From positions 186,001-250,000 of the forward strand of contig NZ_AEUY02000005.1 of assembly GCF_000188035.1 (NCBI RefSeq): a stretch of 64,000 nucleotides of DNA. Direction: 5' to 3'. Below, one piece after another: positions 28,446 to 37,472 of this stretch (its first letter is position 1; every line of letters starts with the position of its first letter). Below the pieces are notes generated by a model. That model had not been told where the DNA came from and ran no database searches. It worked only from the letters and a program-made list of their open reading frames with translations. The translations under genes were made by a program, and so were the position numbers. This DNA comes from Streptococcus pseudoporcinus LQ 940-04 (GTDB lineage: Bacteria; Bacillota; Bacilli; Lactobacillales; Streptococcaceae).

Positions 28446-29366
28446 CTAAAGATGACGGTGACCATCATTCACAAATCGTCGTAAGAAATGCATGAGAATC
28501 AATGCAATAATTGTCGTAATAATCAGAATAAGCAACCACACAATGTCCACCTCAGCAAAGGGGAGTTTAACATTCATTCCATAAAAACTAGTCACTGTAG
28601 TAATAACTGTTAGACCAATCGTAAAAATAGTTAAGGAAGTAACATTATCATTGAGTCGATTGCTTAAAACATTATTATAAGAGCTTGCCAATTGTTCTAA
28701 AATCCGCGTGTGTAAAGAACACATATTAGACAATTGCTTAACCTCAATCACGGTGTCTCGCAACTTAGCTTTGACCCGCTCACTAAAGCTATCATAGCTA
28801 GCCAGTTCCTGAAAGTCTGCTAACATGTCTCCATTCTGTTGGGATCCCATCATGACATACACAGAGCCACTCTGCAAATTGGCCAATTCTGTTAGATTCT
28901 TCTTGGTCGCTCGTTGGCGTAGCTGATTCATCAGATAATCACGCTCTTTTCCCATCGCCTCTACTTCTGTAAAGTAGGACTTCGTAAACAAGGTTAGTAA
29001 CTGGAACATGATTTCTTTAGGTTCTTGACTCAAATTGACTCGGTCTATAACTTTAGCCAACAGTTGCGTCGTTTCATCCGTTTCTAAAATCAATAATGAC
29101 TGGCTACTGACTACAAAGGTCATGGGCATAATCTTAGGAATATTGCCAGCTTTTAGGGATACAATTTTATCCTCCAATAACTGATATACTAAAACTAACC
29201 AGCCATCTTGTTCTTTGACGAAAGCCGTCTCATTGCTATCTTGAGCATAATCTAAAACATCTTGACCAAGATCACCTAGACTCATTAGTAACTGTTTGTC
29301 ATCAGTAGATAAATGATCCACATTGATAACCTTAAATAAGTCCTGCGTCTTTGTTTCACCAGGCAT
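28446..29366 (-). CDS. CorA-family divalent cation transporter
   Basis: 306 residues: a long cytoplasmic N-terminal domain and two C-terminal transmembrane helices. The signature GMN motif is present as SFYGMNVKLPF between them. CorA proteins are pentameric Mg2+ (or Co2+/Ni2+) channels. The length is slightly short but within the Gram-positive range. It is first in the likely CorA-YjbR-B3/B4 unit, 11 nt before the YjbR gene. Confidence 0.93.
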   Translation of the reverse strand: MPGETKTQDLFKVINVDHLSTDDKQLLMSLGDLGQDVLDYAQDSNETAFVKEQDGWLVLVYQLLEDKIVSLKAGNIPKIMPMTFVVSSQSLLILETDETTQLLAKVIDRVNLSQEPKEIMFQLLTLFTKSYFTEVEAMGKERDYLMNQLRQRATKKNLTELANLQSGSVYVMMGSQQNGDMLADFQELASYDSFSERVKAKLRDTVIEVKQLSNMCSLHTRILEQLASSYNNVLSNRLNDNVTSLTIFTIGLTVITTVTSFYGMNVKLPFAEVDIVWLLILIITTIIALILMHFLRRFVNDGHRHL

Positions 29367-29404
29367 AGCTCCACTCCTTCCAGACCCTTTTATATATTAT
29401 TAAT

Positions 29405-29431
29405 CAAAAAAGGCACTCCTTGTACCTTTTT
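29405..29431 (-). terminator. Probable intrinsic terminator after the oxidoreductase
   Basis: AAAAAGG/CCTTTTT arms around a loop that overlap the stop codon of the Gfo/Idh gene, followed by T's on the minus strand. The stem is short and weak. Confidence 0.5.
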
Positions 29432-30389
29432 ATTTCCCCCAAGATTTATAAAGTTCCTCGATAATTTTAATAGTGAGGAGAGTAATTTCTGGTTTCATAA
29501 TTGGACTTGTTGTTGCACCTTCTTGAACCATTTGGCTAACATGATAGGCCTCAGAGGCAAAATCACTATCCATAGGGGCTTCCAACAATCTGCGACTGCC
29601 ATCTTCGTAAGTTAACGTTGCCATGGTTGACTTCCAGAAGCTAGGAATTTCTAATGTTCCTTTGGTTCCTCGAATCGTCATCTGATGCTTCAACTTAAGC
29701 TTAGTCGTCAGAAAAATATCAACCATGACACCATTTCCCATTTGTAAGAGAATCTTAGACTGACTATCACTCTCCCCTTCTAAAAAGTTAGCGATACCAC
29801 CAGCCTTTTCAATAGGGCAGTCAAAAAGATACTGAAGGTATGAAAAAGCATACGGCGCCATGAAATGAGCCGTTCCACCACCCGCTTCTAAATCCCTAAA
29901 CCAGGCAATATGATCTATATTAGGATAAGCAGTGGTTGAACTGACAGAAAGAATATCTCCCAGTTCTCCAGATTGAATGGTCTTTTTGATTATATCCGTG
30001 AGAGGAATAAAAACTGATTTTTGAGCCTCCATTAAGAAAAGCTTCTTGCGGTATGCCAAATTAAAAAGCTCCCGCGCTTCTGCATAAGTAAGGGTAAAGG
30101 GTTTTTCAACTAAAACATGCTTACCGGCCTGTAGAGCTTTTTTTGCACAATTATAGTGATCTTTGTTAATTGTAGGCACATAAATGATGTCAATGTCCGG
30201 ATCTGCAATCATTTCAGAAAGACTACCATAAGCTTTAGGAATATGATACTGTGCCGCAAAAGTTCTAGCTTTTTCAAAAGAGCGACTAGAAACAGCCACT
30301 ATTTCACCATTCCCGGCTAAGCGGACACCTTCAATAAATCTTGGTGCTACTTGAGCCGTAGACACCACACCATACCTCACTATCACCAT
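29430..30389 (-). CDS. Gfo/Idh/MocA-family oxidoreductase
   Basis: 319 residues. N-terminal NAD(P)-binding Rossmann domain ([19 protein letters not shown]), the family's EKP motif as [15 protein letters not shown], and the C-terminal dimerisation/substrate domain ([18 protein letters not shown]). Such enzymes oxidise or reduce sugars, inositols or diols; the substrate cannot be told. Monocistronic between the CorA unit and the small RHH gene. The 218-nt interval 30390-30607 holds nothing I can call. Confidence 0.9.
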   Translation of the reverse strand: MVIVRYGVVSTAQVAPRFIEGVRLAGNGEIVAVSSRSFEKARTFAAQYHIPKAYGSLSEMIADPDIDIIYVPTINKDHYNCAKKALQAGKHVLVEKPFTLTYAEARELFNLAYRKKLFLMEAQKSVFIPLTDIIKKTIQSGELGDILSVSSTTAYPNIDHIAWFRDLEAGGGTAHFMAPYAFSYLQYLFDCPIEKAGGIANFLEGESDSQSKILLQMGNGVMVDIFLTTKLKLKHQMTIRGTKGTLEIPSFWKSTMATLTYEDGSRRLLEAPMDSDFASEAYHVSQMVQEGATTSPIMKPEITLLTIKIIEELYKSWGK

Positions 30390-30607
30390 TTCAAATCCCC
30401 ATTCCTATATTATAAGATTATTATAACACGAAGGAGAAAAATTGGCAGGAACGAAGCTAAGCTTTAAAGAATCTATCCCCATTATACGAGTAGTTTTAGG
30501 CCTTTTTTCAAGTTCTTTTTTAACACTTAGCTTCTAACTATCTTTTCTAAACTAAAAAATACAATTGCTGTCCCTTACGATTTATTGGCATGTTTCATTG
30601 TATCGGG

Positions 30608-30805
30608 CTAAAAATACGTGTTTTGATGTTCTTTAATCCAGTCCCGCATAGCTAAATCAGCTTCTTGAATTGCATAGAGTGAATCTAGTTTTTCAGCGAT
30701 AATCTGATTAATGAACTCTGCCTTACTGATATGATATGTATTTGTCCAAAAGTTCAATTGTTCATTTAAGTCATCTGACAGGCAGATTGAGGTTAATTCT
30801 GACAT
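30608..30805 (-). CDS. Small ribbon-helix-helix protein (orphan RelB-like antitoxin)
   Basis: 65 residues. The N-terminal LTSICLSDDLNEQLNFW strand-helix and SKAEFINQIIAEKLD second helix fit a ribbon-helix-helix (MetJ/Arc/RelB) DNA-binding dimer. The acidic C-terminus QEADLAMRDWIKEHQ looks like an antitoxin tail. Start set at ATG 30805, with GGAG 7 nt upstream; the longer frame to 30862 has no ribosome site. I see no RelE-type toxin gene on either side. It could be a solitary regulator. Confidence 0.75.
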   Translation of the reverse strand: MSELTSICLSDDLNEQLNFWTNTYHISKAEFINQIIAEKLDSLYAIQEADLAMRDWIKEHQNTYF

Positions 30806-30980
30806 ACAAAACTCCTTTATTACCACAATATTATAATGAAGGGATTCTTTCCCATAACTCACTATTTTTCATTATTCCCCATCTAGATATTCGAAAATAA
30901 TTTCAAAAAATAAATCTTATCGTCTAAACTTATCATCACCTAATGTCACTTTATACGATGTAGAATCCATTTATTTACCA

Positions 30981-31014
30981 AAAAAACTTAGTCTTCTTTA
31001 TAAAGACTAAGTTT
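30981..31014 (-). terminator. Intrinsic terminator of the AfuA/FbpA-type ABC operon
   Basis: 12-bp stem AAACTTAGTCTT/AAGACTAAGTTT with a 7-nt loop and a T-run on the minus strand. It begins 6 nt after the permease stop codon. Confidence 0.9.
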
Positions 31015-31019
31015 AAGCT

Positions 31020-32684
31020 CTACATGGTTATGCTATCACTCTTAGCAACTTTCATAAAGAGTAAAAGTGATAAGACAGTGAATGTTGTTAGAATTGTTGA
31101 TAAGGCTGCTGCAATCCCATAATTCCCCCTAAGAACTTCAGTATAGATAGCAACCGTCATTGTTTTCGTATTGATATTATACAAGAGAATAGAGGTTGAT
31201 AATTCTGAAATCATGGTAATCCAAGACAGGATGGCACCTGATACAATACCTGACAACATCATTGGAATTGTTATCTTAACAAAGGTATTTAAGCGTGAGC
31301 TTCCTAGACTAGAGGCGGCTTCTTCAATACTTGGAGATATTTGGTGTAGTGCAGCAACTGAAGAACGAATGGTATAAGGTAACCTTCTGACAGCTAATGA
31401 GATGACCATAACCAGCGATGTTCCAATAATGGCTAGGAAACCACTCCCAGCAATTCCAGTATTAAAGGCCGTAATAAAAGCAATCCCCATTACAGTACCA
31501 GGAACGATATATGGCACCATACTCATGCTATCAATTAAAGAGGTAAAGGCATTGCGCTTTCGAACACTAAGGTAAGAAATAAACGTTGCAAATACAAGAA
31601 CTAGACCCAGTGCCATAAGAGGGATACGTAGTGTATTTAAAATACTGGTTCCCATTCTATTAAAAGCTTGCACATAACTATTGAAAGAATAACCTGGTAC
31701 AAAAATCATTCCTGAAGTTTTGAGGAAAGATGTATAGATTAAATAAGTCTGTGGTAAGACTGAAAGCCCAATAACACCATATACCCAAACATAAACCAAA
31801 AGTTTCTGCCAACCTTTAACTGATTTTGCTTCTATGGGATGCAAGGAACTCATGCTAAAACTGTGTTTTTGCGCCAAGTATTTTTGCACTAAGAAAATAA
31901 TCAAAGCAATGGTAATAGCAATTATGGCCAAGGCTGACGCAAAAGCTGAATTACCTCCGACCTCACTAATAAATTGAGAATAAACAAGAACTGGGAAAGT
32001 GCGGTAGCCTTCTCCAATGAGCATAGGAGTACCAAAGTCAGAAAAAGCACGCATAAAGACTAGGAGAGCCGCAGCTAAAAGAGTTGGTACTAAAAGAGGT
32101 AAAACAATTTTTGTCAAACGTTTACTCCCTTTGACTCCCATACTTTCTGCTGCTTCAAGTAAGGAATTATCCATACTCTTCAACGCACCACTAACATACA
32201 AGAAAACTAAGGGAAATAGCTGAAGGGTAAAGACTAAAACAATCCCAGCAAAGCCATATATATCAATTTTTGGAAAACCAAAGCTTGTTTGTAACCACTT
32301 AGTAATGACTCCGTTTCGACCTAGTAAAAGAATCCATGAGTAGGCTCCGACAAAAGGAGCAGACATGGAAGCGATAATCACTAATATTTGTAAGTATTTT
32401 TTACCTTTAAAGCGGAACATAGCAAAACAGTAAGCAAGTAAAGTCCCGACAACTAATGACAATAGAGTGGCCATAACAGAGACTTTAAAACTGTTTAAAA
32501 GGGTTTCAAAATAATAGTCCTTTGAAAAGAATGTCAGAAAATGCTGAATAGAGAGTTGCCCATCAACAAATAAGGCCTGCTTAAGGATAGTAACAATAGG
32601 GTAAATCAAAAAGAGCAAGTAAGATATAAAAATGATGATTGAGGATAGAATCCAAATGTTCATTTTTTGAAGGTTTTTAATCAT
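31020..32684 (-). CDS. ABC transporter permease, fused double domain (AfuB/FbpB-type)
   Basis: 554 residues with about 12 transmembrane helices made of two tandem BPD_transp_1 domains. Each half has an EAA loop: LLEAAESMGVKGSKRLTKIVLP around residue 180 and SIEEAASSLGSSRLNTFVKITIP around residue 455. Fused permeases of this kind serve ferric-iron, sugar-phosphate or phosphonate importers. The start codon follows the ATPase stop directly. Last gene of the operon. Confidence 0.9.
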   Translation of the reverse strand: MIKNLQKMNIWILSSIIIFISYLLFLIYPIVTILKQALFVDGQLSIQHFLTFFSKDYYFETLLNSFKVSVMATLLSLVVGTLLAYCFAMFRFKGKKYLQILVIIASMSAPFVGAYSWILLLGRNGVITKWLQTSFGFPKIDIYGFAGIVLVFTLQLFPLVFLYVSGALKSMDNSLLEAAESMGVKGSKRLTKIVLPLLVPTLLAAALLVFMRAFSDFGTPMLIGEGYRTFPVLVYSQFISEVGGNSAFASALAIIAITIALIIFLVQKYLAQKHSFSMSSLHPIEAKSVKGWQKLLVYVWVYGVIGLSVLPQTYLIYTSFLKTSGMIFVPGYSFNSYVQAFNRMGTSILNTLRIPLMALGLVLVFATFISYLSVRKRNAFTSLIDSMSMVPYIVPGTVMGIAFITAFNTGIAGSGFLAIIGTSLVMVISLAVRRLPYTIRSSVAALHQISPSIEEAASSLGSSRLNTFVKITIPMMLSGIVSGAILSWITMISELSTSILLYNINTKTMTVAIYTEVLRGNYGIAAALSTILTTFTVLSLLLFMKVAKSDSITM

Positions 32685-33764
32685 TTACTCCACCCCCAAT
32701 AGATTCACCTTACCATCAGCGGAAAAGACATTGATTTTCTGAGCATTGATTGTCAAACGAATCCTATTGCCCGCACCAAAATCTTCCTCCAAGGTTGATT
32801 CTTCTGTCACTTGTAAACGACTAGCAAAGGGTGTCTCAACGATATATTCTGTATTCAAACCTAAGTAGGTGCTATCTTTGATAGTAGCCTCAATAGGTCC
32901 ATCACTTTGTCTAATAAACTCTTCTGGACGAATACTTACCCGTACAGCTTGATCCCGCAGATGATTTAAAGAGGGAAAGGAGATTGTATAGCCATCTTTA
33001 AACTGTAAGTAAGCTTGAGCATCTTGATGGATTAACTCAGCGTCTAGCATATTAGTGCGGCCGATAAAGGTAGCAACAAATTCGTTACTTGGGCGATGAT
33101 AAAGTTCTTTGGGTTTACCAATTTGTTGAATCTCACCCAAGTACATTACTGCAATCTGATCGGAAATGGCCATAGCTTCTTCCTGATCATGAGTAACATA
33201 GACTGTTGTAATACCAACTTCTTTTTGAATTTCTTTGATTGCCTGACGCATATCAATCCGTAACTTAGCATCAAGATTACTGAGCGGCTCATCCATTAGC
33301 AAAACATCAGGACTAATAGCCAAAGCACGAGCTAAAGCAACCCGCTGTTGTTGACCACCACTCAAATTTTCTGGCTTCCGGTCCTTAAACTGATCAATTT
33401 GCATCAATTTAAGATATTTATCAACCCTACGCTCAATTTCGGTTTTTGATAACTTCCGTTGTTTTAATCCAAAAGCTACATTATCTTTTACAGAAAGGTG
33501 AGGGAAGATCGCATAATTTTGAAAAACCATACCAATATTGCGATGACTCGGTTCCATTTGATTGATACGATCTTCTCCAAAGTAGAAGTCACCGCCTTCA
33601 ATCGAATTAAAGCCTGCAATCATTCGTAACAATGTCGTTTTTCCGCAACCTGAAGGCCCTAGCAGCGTAAAGAGGGAACCATCTGGGATCACAACATTAA
33701 GATCTTCAATAACTGGCGTGTCATGGTAAACTTTCTTAGCATTTTTAATGGTAATCTGACTCAT
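32685..33764 (-). CDS. ABC transporter ATP-binding protein (AfuC/FbpC/PotA-type)
   Basis: 359 residues. Walker A GPSGCGKTTLLRM, signature LSGGQQQRVALARAL, Walker B VLLMDEPLSNLD and the H-loop in TVYVTHDQEEAM are all canonical. The last 110 residues form a TOBE-type regulatory domain (RTNMLDAELI, VSIRPEEF). It lies between the binding protein (9 nt) and the permease (adjacent). Confidence 0.93.
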   Translation of the reverse strand: MSQITIKNAKKVYHDTPVIEDLNVVIPDGSLFTLLGPSGCGKTTLLRMIAGFNSIEGGDFYFGEDRINQMEPSHRNIGMVFQNYAIFPHLSVKDNVAFGLKQRKLSKTEIERRVDKYLKLMQIDQFKDRKPENLSGGQQQRVALARALAISPDVLLMDEPLSNLDAKLRIDMRQAIKEIQKEVGITTVYVTHDQEEAMAISDQIAVMYLGEIQQIGKPKELYHRPSNEFVATFIGRTNMLDAELIHQDAQAYLQFKDGYTISFPSLNHLRDQAVRVSIRPEEFIRQSDGPIEATIKDSTYLGLNTEYIVETPFASRLQVTEESTLEEDFGAGNRIRLTINAQKINVFSADGKVNLLGVE

Positions 33765-33773
33765 AGGTTACTC

Positions 33774-34808
33774 CTACTTAGACTGAATATCAACAAAAAT
33801 GTCATTGTAATGTTTAACAATTTCAGCTTTATGTTTGATAACGTAGTCATAATCTTCAGTGATGGTTTTAATGTCTTTTAGTGATTTCATATTTTTGCTA
33901 ACCTTAACATCGTTGCGAACAGGACGGTTAGTTGTCTCTGTACCAAGAGCATTTTGAGCCTCTTTAGACACGATAAAATCAATGAATTTTTTGGCATTTG
34001 ATTTATTTGGTGCATTTTTAATAATAGCAGCACTAGCTGGTAAGAAAACAGATCCTTCTTCCGGGTAGATAACCTTAATATTTGCGCCATCATTTAGCAA
34101 TTTTACACTTGGATCTTCATAGGAAAGACCAACAGCCATCTCACCATCAGCAACGGACTTATAAACATTGGATGAGCTAGAATTGATTTTACCATCCACC
34201 AATGTAAAGAGATCTTTGACATAATCCCAAGCTGCTTTTTTGTCATAGCCGCCAGTGGCTTTCAGCATATTGGTTAACTGGGCGAAGGCGCTAGAAGAAT
34301 TAGCTGGATCCGCTGTAGCAATTTTTCCTTTAAGTTCAGGGTTGAGCAGGTCTTTGTAACCTTTAATTTTCATGCCTTTCGTTAAATCTGGATTGACAAT
34401 CAAAACGGAACCATCTAGGGTATAGGGTGTTGAATAACCCGTTGTGTTTTGATAATCCTTGATAACTTTGTCATTATCTTTTGCCGTGTATTTTTCAAAA
34501 AGTTCAGGGTGTTGCGCATACTGAGTATAGGAACCACCAAAAACAACATCGGCAACAGGTTTACTGGCTTCACTCTCAACTTTTTTAAAGAGCTCACCTG
34601 TTCCTGCTTGAATTAATTCTACCTTGATACCATACTTTTCTTCAAAAGCTGGAATGGTCGCATTAATTAAACCTTCAGAATTTGGTGAATAAACAACTAA
34701 CTTGTCACTTCCTTTAGCCTCCTTCTTGTTTCCAGCTTTTGAACCACAGGCAGCCAGGCCTAGCAGTGCAACTGATGCCATTAAGACTGTTAAGGTTTTT
34801 TTGCGCAT
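33774..34808 (-). CDS. ABC transporter substrate-binding lipoprotein (AfuA/FbpA-like)
   Basis: 344-residue lipoprotein with lipobox LAAC after a short signal (MRKKTLTVLMASVALLG). The mature part matches the iron/AfuA binding fold: LVVYSPNSEGLINATIPAFEEKYGIKVELIQAGTGE, AADPANSSSAFAQL (split for length: TADPANSSSA) and VFLPASAAIIKNAPN. The paired Tyr that bind Fe3+ in FbpA proteins are not visible (only GLSYEDPS), so a sugar phosphate or similar organic ligand is as likely as iron. Start chosen at ATG 34808, with AAAGGAG 7 nt upstream; two earlier in-frame ATGs are badly spaced. Confidence 0.87.
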   Translation of the reverse strand: MRKKTLTVLMASVALLGLAACGSKAGNKKEAKGSDKLVVYSPNSEGLINATIPAFEEKYGIKVELIQAGTGELFKKVESEASKPVADVVFGGSYTQYAQHPELFEKYTAKDNDKVIKDYQNTTGYSTPYTLDGSVLIVNPDLTKGMKIKGYKDLLNPELKGKIATADPANSSSAFAQLTNMLKATGGYDKKAAWDYVKDLFTLVDGKINSSSSNVYKSVADGEMAVGLSYEDPSVKLLNDGANIKVIYPEEGSVFLPASAAIIKNAPNKSNAKKFIDFIVSKEAQNALGTETTNRPVRNDVKVSKNMKSLKDIKTITEDYDYVIKHKAEIVKHYNDIFVDIQSK

Positions 34809-34850
34809 AATCATGCTCCTTTTCATGTTTTAATACCTCAATTCTACAAA

Positions 34851-34869
34851 AGAAAGCGCTTTAATTATA
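34851..34869 (-). promoter_or_regulatory. Promoter -10 and cre-like site of the AfuA/FbpA-type operon
   Basis: Minus-strand TATAAT at 34864-34869. The palindromic core AAAGCGCTTT at 34853-34862, within TTAAAGCGCTTTCT, is a CcpA-type operator matching at 12 of 14 positions and immediately follows the -10. The -35 is poor, as expected for a promoter needing an activator such as the adjacent response regulator. Confidence 0.6.
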
Positions 34870-34883
34870 GGACAATTCTATCC

Positions 34884-35651
34884 TCAATGCGTAAAATTCT
34901 CTTTAAATTCCGTGAAAGTGAGCCCCGTATAACGACGAAAAACCTTCCCAAAATAGTTATAATCCGAATATCCCACAGCTTCTGAAACCTGATAAACCAG
35001 GAGATGAGGCTCTTCTAATATCAGTTTGATAGCTCGCCTCATGCGATACCTATTGAGATAATCTTTGATGGTAATTCCCAACTCTTCCTTAACCTTTTTA
35101 TAAAGATAACTTTCACTGTAACCAAAATGGTGAGCAATTCTTTCAGTCGATAGGGTCTGATTATAATGATGATGCAAATAGCTTATAACCTGAGCAGATA
35201 AATAGTTACCATCAATAACAGGCAAATCAATGGTCGGAAATTGCTTACTCAGACCTTCCTCACTAGCTAAGGAAGTCGCCTCCGTTTTAAGGTCCAGACA
35301 AATCTGCCAAAGACAGTCCCGGAGTTCTTCCTTATCTAAAGGTTTTTCCAAAAAGTTATAAACCCCATATCGCATCGCTTTCTTAGCATTTTGAAAATCA
35401 CTAAAAGACGATAAGATTATTTTTTGATAAGGAATCCTTCTGGTCGCTTCAAACATATCAAAAGCCGTCTTTCTAGGCATCATGATATCTGTTAAGACAA
35501 TATCAGGACGATAACCTTCTATCACCTCTATCCCCTCCTGACCATCACGGGCACAAGCAAGTAATTCAATTCCCATTTGCTTGTAATCTATAACCTGACT
35601 CAACCAATTTCTAATTAAATGTTCGTCTTCGACAATGATCATCCGTAACAT
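34884..35651 (-). CDS. AraC-type response regulator (YesN-like)
   Basis: 255 residues: a receiver domain (MIIVEDEHLIRNWL, phospho-acceptor Asp55 in VLTDIMMPR, Lys in NFLEKPLDKEE) and a C-terminal AraC DNA-binding domain with two helix-turn-helix motifs (STERIAHHFGYSESYLYKKVKEE and VYQVSEAVGYSDYNYFGKVFRR). Its start lies 13 nt inside the kinase gene, so the two are coupled. It likely controls the adjacent ABC operon (inference from position). Confidence 0.93.
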   Translation of the reverse strand: MLRMIIVEDEHLIRNWLSQVIDYKQMGIELLACARDGQEGIEVIEGYRPDIVLTDIMMPRKTAFDMFEATRRIPYQKIILSSFSDFQNAKKAMRYGVYNFLEKPLDKEELRDCLWQICLDLKTEATSLASEEGLSKQFPTIDLPVIDGNYLSAQVISYLHHHYNQTLSTERIAHHFGYSESYLYKKVKEELGITIKDYLNRYRMRRAIKLILEEPHLLVYQVSEAVGYSDYNYFGKVFRRYTGLTFTEFKENFTH

Positions 35652-37309
35652 GCTTGCTTCCTTTCAAATTGTAATAAAACACCATTCAAAGTATCAACTT
35701 GGCAGAGCTCAATGGTCGCACTGGGATAGAGCATGACTAAGCGACTGTAAGAATTAACTAAACCATGTTCGGTTTGACCAGCTTTGAAGTAACGAGCAAA
35801 GTCATCTTTAAAGGATTGACTAAAACCAGGTCCATTATCCAAGACATAGATATGAACATATCGATCTGTCATTTGGAGCTCTACTTTAATAGCTAAGTCA
35901 TGCCGAGACTGCATGCCGTATTTGAGGGCATTTTCAACTAAGGGCAATAAAAAGAGTTTAGGAACACGCAGTCCTTGCAAATCCTCCGGATAAGAGAGAA
36001 GAAAACTAAAATCCTCAAAACGTACCTGATTGACAGCTAAAAAATCCTCTAATATATCAAAGTCAGAAGCTAAAGTGGCGTATTCCTCCTGAGAAGTTAT
36101 GCTGTAACGCAAAACACGGTTAAGGGCTAGAATTATTGCCTGTGCCTTATGAGGATTAAAATCAATTAAAATTTTAATAGATTCTAAGGAATTATAGAGA
36201 AAGTGTGGGTTAAATTGAGCTTCCAATAGTTTACGCTCAACAGTCGTTTTTTCTTGCTCCAAAGCCAGAGTTTGATGAAAGAGGCGCTGTAAAGTGTTAA
36301 GTAAACTATTTATTTTTTGGGCTAAATAGCCAAACTCATCCTCAGTCCTAACGACTACTTTGTCTTGGTAGCCGTTAACAATCTTCTCCAAATCTTGCAC
36401 CAATAAGGCAATACTATCGCTACTATGGCTTGCAATGCGCTCAGAAAGCCCTCTTGCTAAAGCAATCAAAAGCGACATAATCCCAAGAACAAAGAAGCCC
36501 GTAAAAATCAAAAGATAGGACAAAGGAAGCACTACTATAGACGTATACAAAAAAAGCTCTTGACTCAAGGATTTCCACTGATGTAAGATCAGATTTCCCT
36601 CACTTATAGTCATCCATTTTTTAAGCTGATTCGCATTAATTTTTTGCCAAGAAAGGGTTCTATCTTGTAAACTATTTGACGTAAAAAGATGGTTAAAACG
36701 GTCAGCAATCACGTACTGAGTTGCACCAATCTTTAAACCAGACTCAAAATCATTACCGTCAATGTAAAGGACCAAATAACCTATCTTAACCCCTTTTGAC
36801 CAGATAGCTTTCATTTTTAAGAGAAAGGGATTCCCTTGATAATCTTTCATAAGCCGATCTTCTGTTTCTCGATTGATATTGGGCAGAGCAATTTTAACAA
36901 AAGCATCATCTTGGAGTCCATTTCGATTAGGAAGACGTGTGCTCAAAAGCAAAGTTCCCCTAGGGTTATAGATGGAAATAGCCGAGCGAAACGGTAGACG
37001 AGTCGACTCTTGATAGACTTTTCTGAACATCTCACGCTCACTCAGGTGCCCTGACAAGAATTGGTTTAGACCCTTTTCTTCAAGTTTGGCAAAAAGCCGG
37101 TCGCTCTTCCAGTGGACTGTATTGAAATATGAGACAATATCATTTGTCCCGCCAGCCAATTGACTATACTGAACCGAAACAATAAACAAGGTCAGCACCA
37201 CCACATAACTCAAACCAATAACCAAAGCTGTTTTCTTAAAACCAGCAAAAACCTCAAGCCGCAATTTCTCCCTAAAGGTAAGACCAACTTCTCTTTCCAT
37301 ATTTACCAT
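35639..37309 (-). CDS. Sensor histidine kinase (YesM-like)
   Basis: About 556 residues. Transmembrane helix near the N-terminus (ALVIGLSYVVVLTLFIV), an extracellular sensor region of about 220 residues, a second helix (VVLPLSYLLIFTGFFVLGI), HAMP-like linker, His-kinase domain with QFNPHFLYNSLESI (phospho-acceptor His) and ATPase with LVENALKYGM and DNGPGF. I place the start at ATG 37309 (37300 is the alternative) because the -10 at 37367 lies downstream of the longest ORF start. Partner of the AraC-type regulator. Confidence 0.9.
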   Translation of the reverse strand: MVNMEREVGLTFREKLRLEVFAGFKKTALVIGLSYVVVLTLFIVSVQYSQLAGGTNDIVSYFNTVHWKSDRLFAKLEEKGLNQFLSGHLSEREMFRKVYQESTRLPFRSAISIYNPRGTLLLSTRLPNRNGLQDDAFVKIALPNINRETEDRLMKDYQGNPFLLKMKAIWSKGVKIGYLVLYIDGNDFESGLKIGATQYVIADRFNHLFTSNSLQDRTLSWQKINANQLKKWMTISEGNLILHQWKSLSQELFLYTSIVVLPLSYLLIFTGFFVLGIMSLLIALARGLSERIASHSSDSIALLVQDLEKIVNGYQDKVVVRTEDEFGYLAQKINSLLNTLQRLFHQTLALEQEKTTVERKLLEAQFNPHFLYNSLESIKILIDFNPHKAQAIILALNRVLRYSITSQEEYATLASDFDILEDFLAVNQVRFEDFSFLLSYPEDLQGLRVPKLFLLPLVENALKYGMQSRHDLAIKVELQMTDRYVHIYVLDNGPGFSQSFKDDFARYFKAGQTEHGLVNSYSRLVMLYPSATIELCQVDTLNGVLLQFERKQACYG

Positions 37310-37330
37310 ACCCAAGTACACCCTCACATA

Positions 37331-37354
37331 AAAAAGCATGTTACCATGCTTTTT
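37331..37354 (-). terminator. Terminator-like hairpin in the histidine-kinase leader
   Basis: Perfect 10-bp arms AAAAAGCATG/CATGCTTTTT with a 4-nt loop and a T-run. It lies between the kinase promoter and its start codon, so it would act as an attenuator. It could also simply stop transcripts coming from the CRISPR array. Confidence 0.75.
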
Positions 37355-37366
37355 AATTATGAAATG

Positions 37367-37395
37367 ATTATAGCAAGATGAGGAGCATATGTAAA
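37367..37395 (-). promoter_or_regulatory. Promoter of the YesM/YesN-type two-component operon
   Basis: Minus-strand TTTACA (37390-37395), 17-bp spacer, TATAAT (37367-37372). Expected transcription start near 37360, leaving a leader of about 50 nt that contains the hairpin at 37331-37354. Confidence 0.8.
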
Positions 37396-37472
37396 CGGTG
37401 TCATTAGCTGAACAATTTAAAATTTCTCTCATATTTGTATAAAATGATTAAACTTCTATATATATCTATCAT

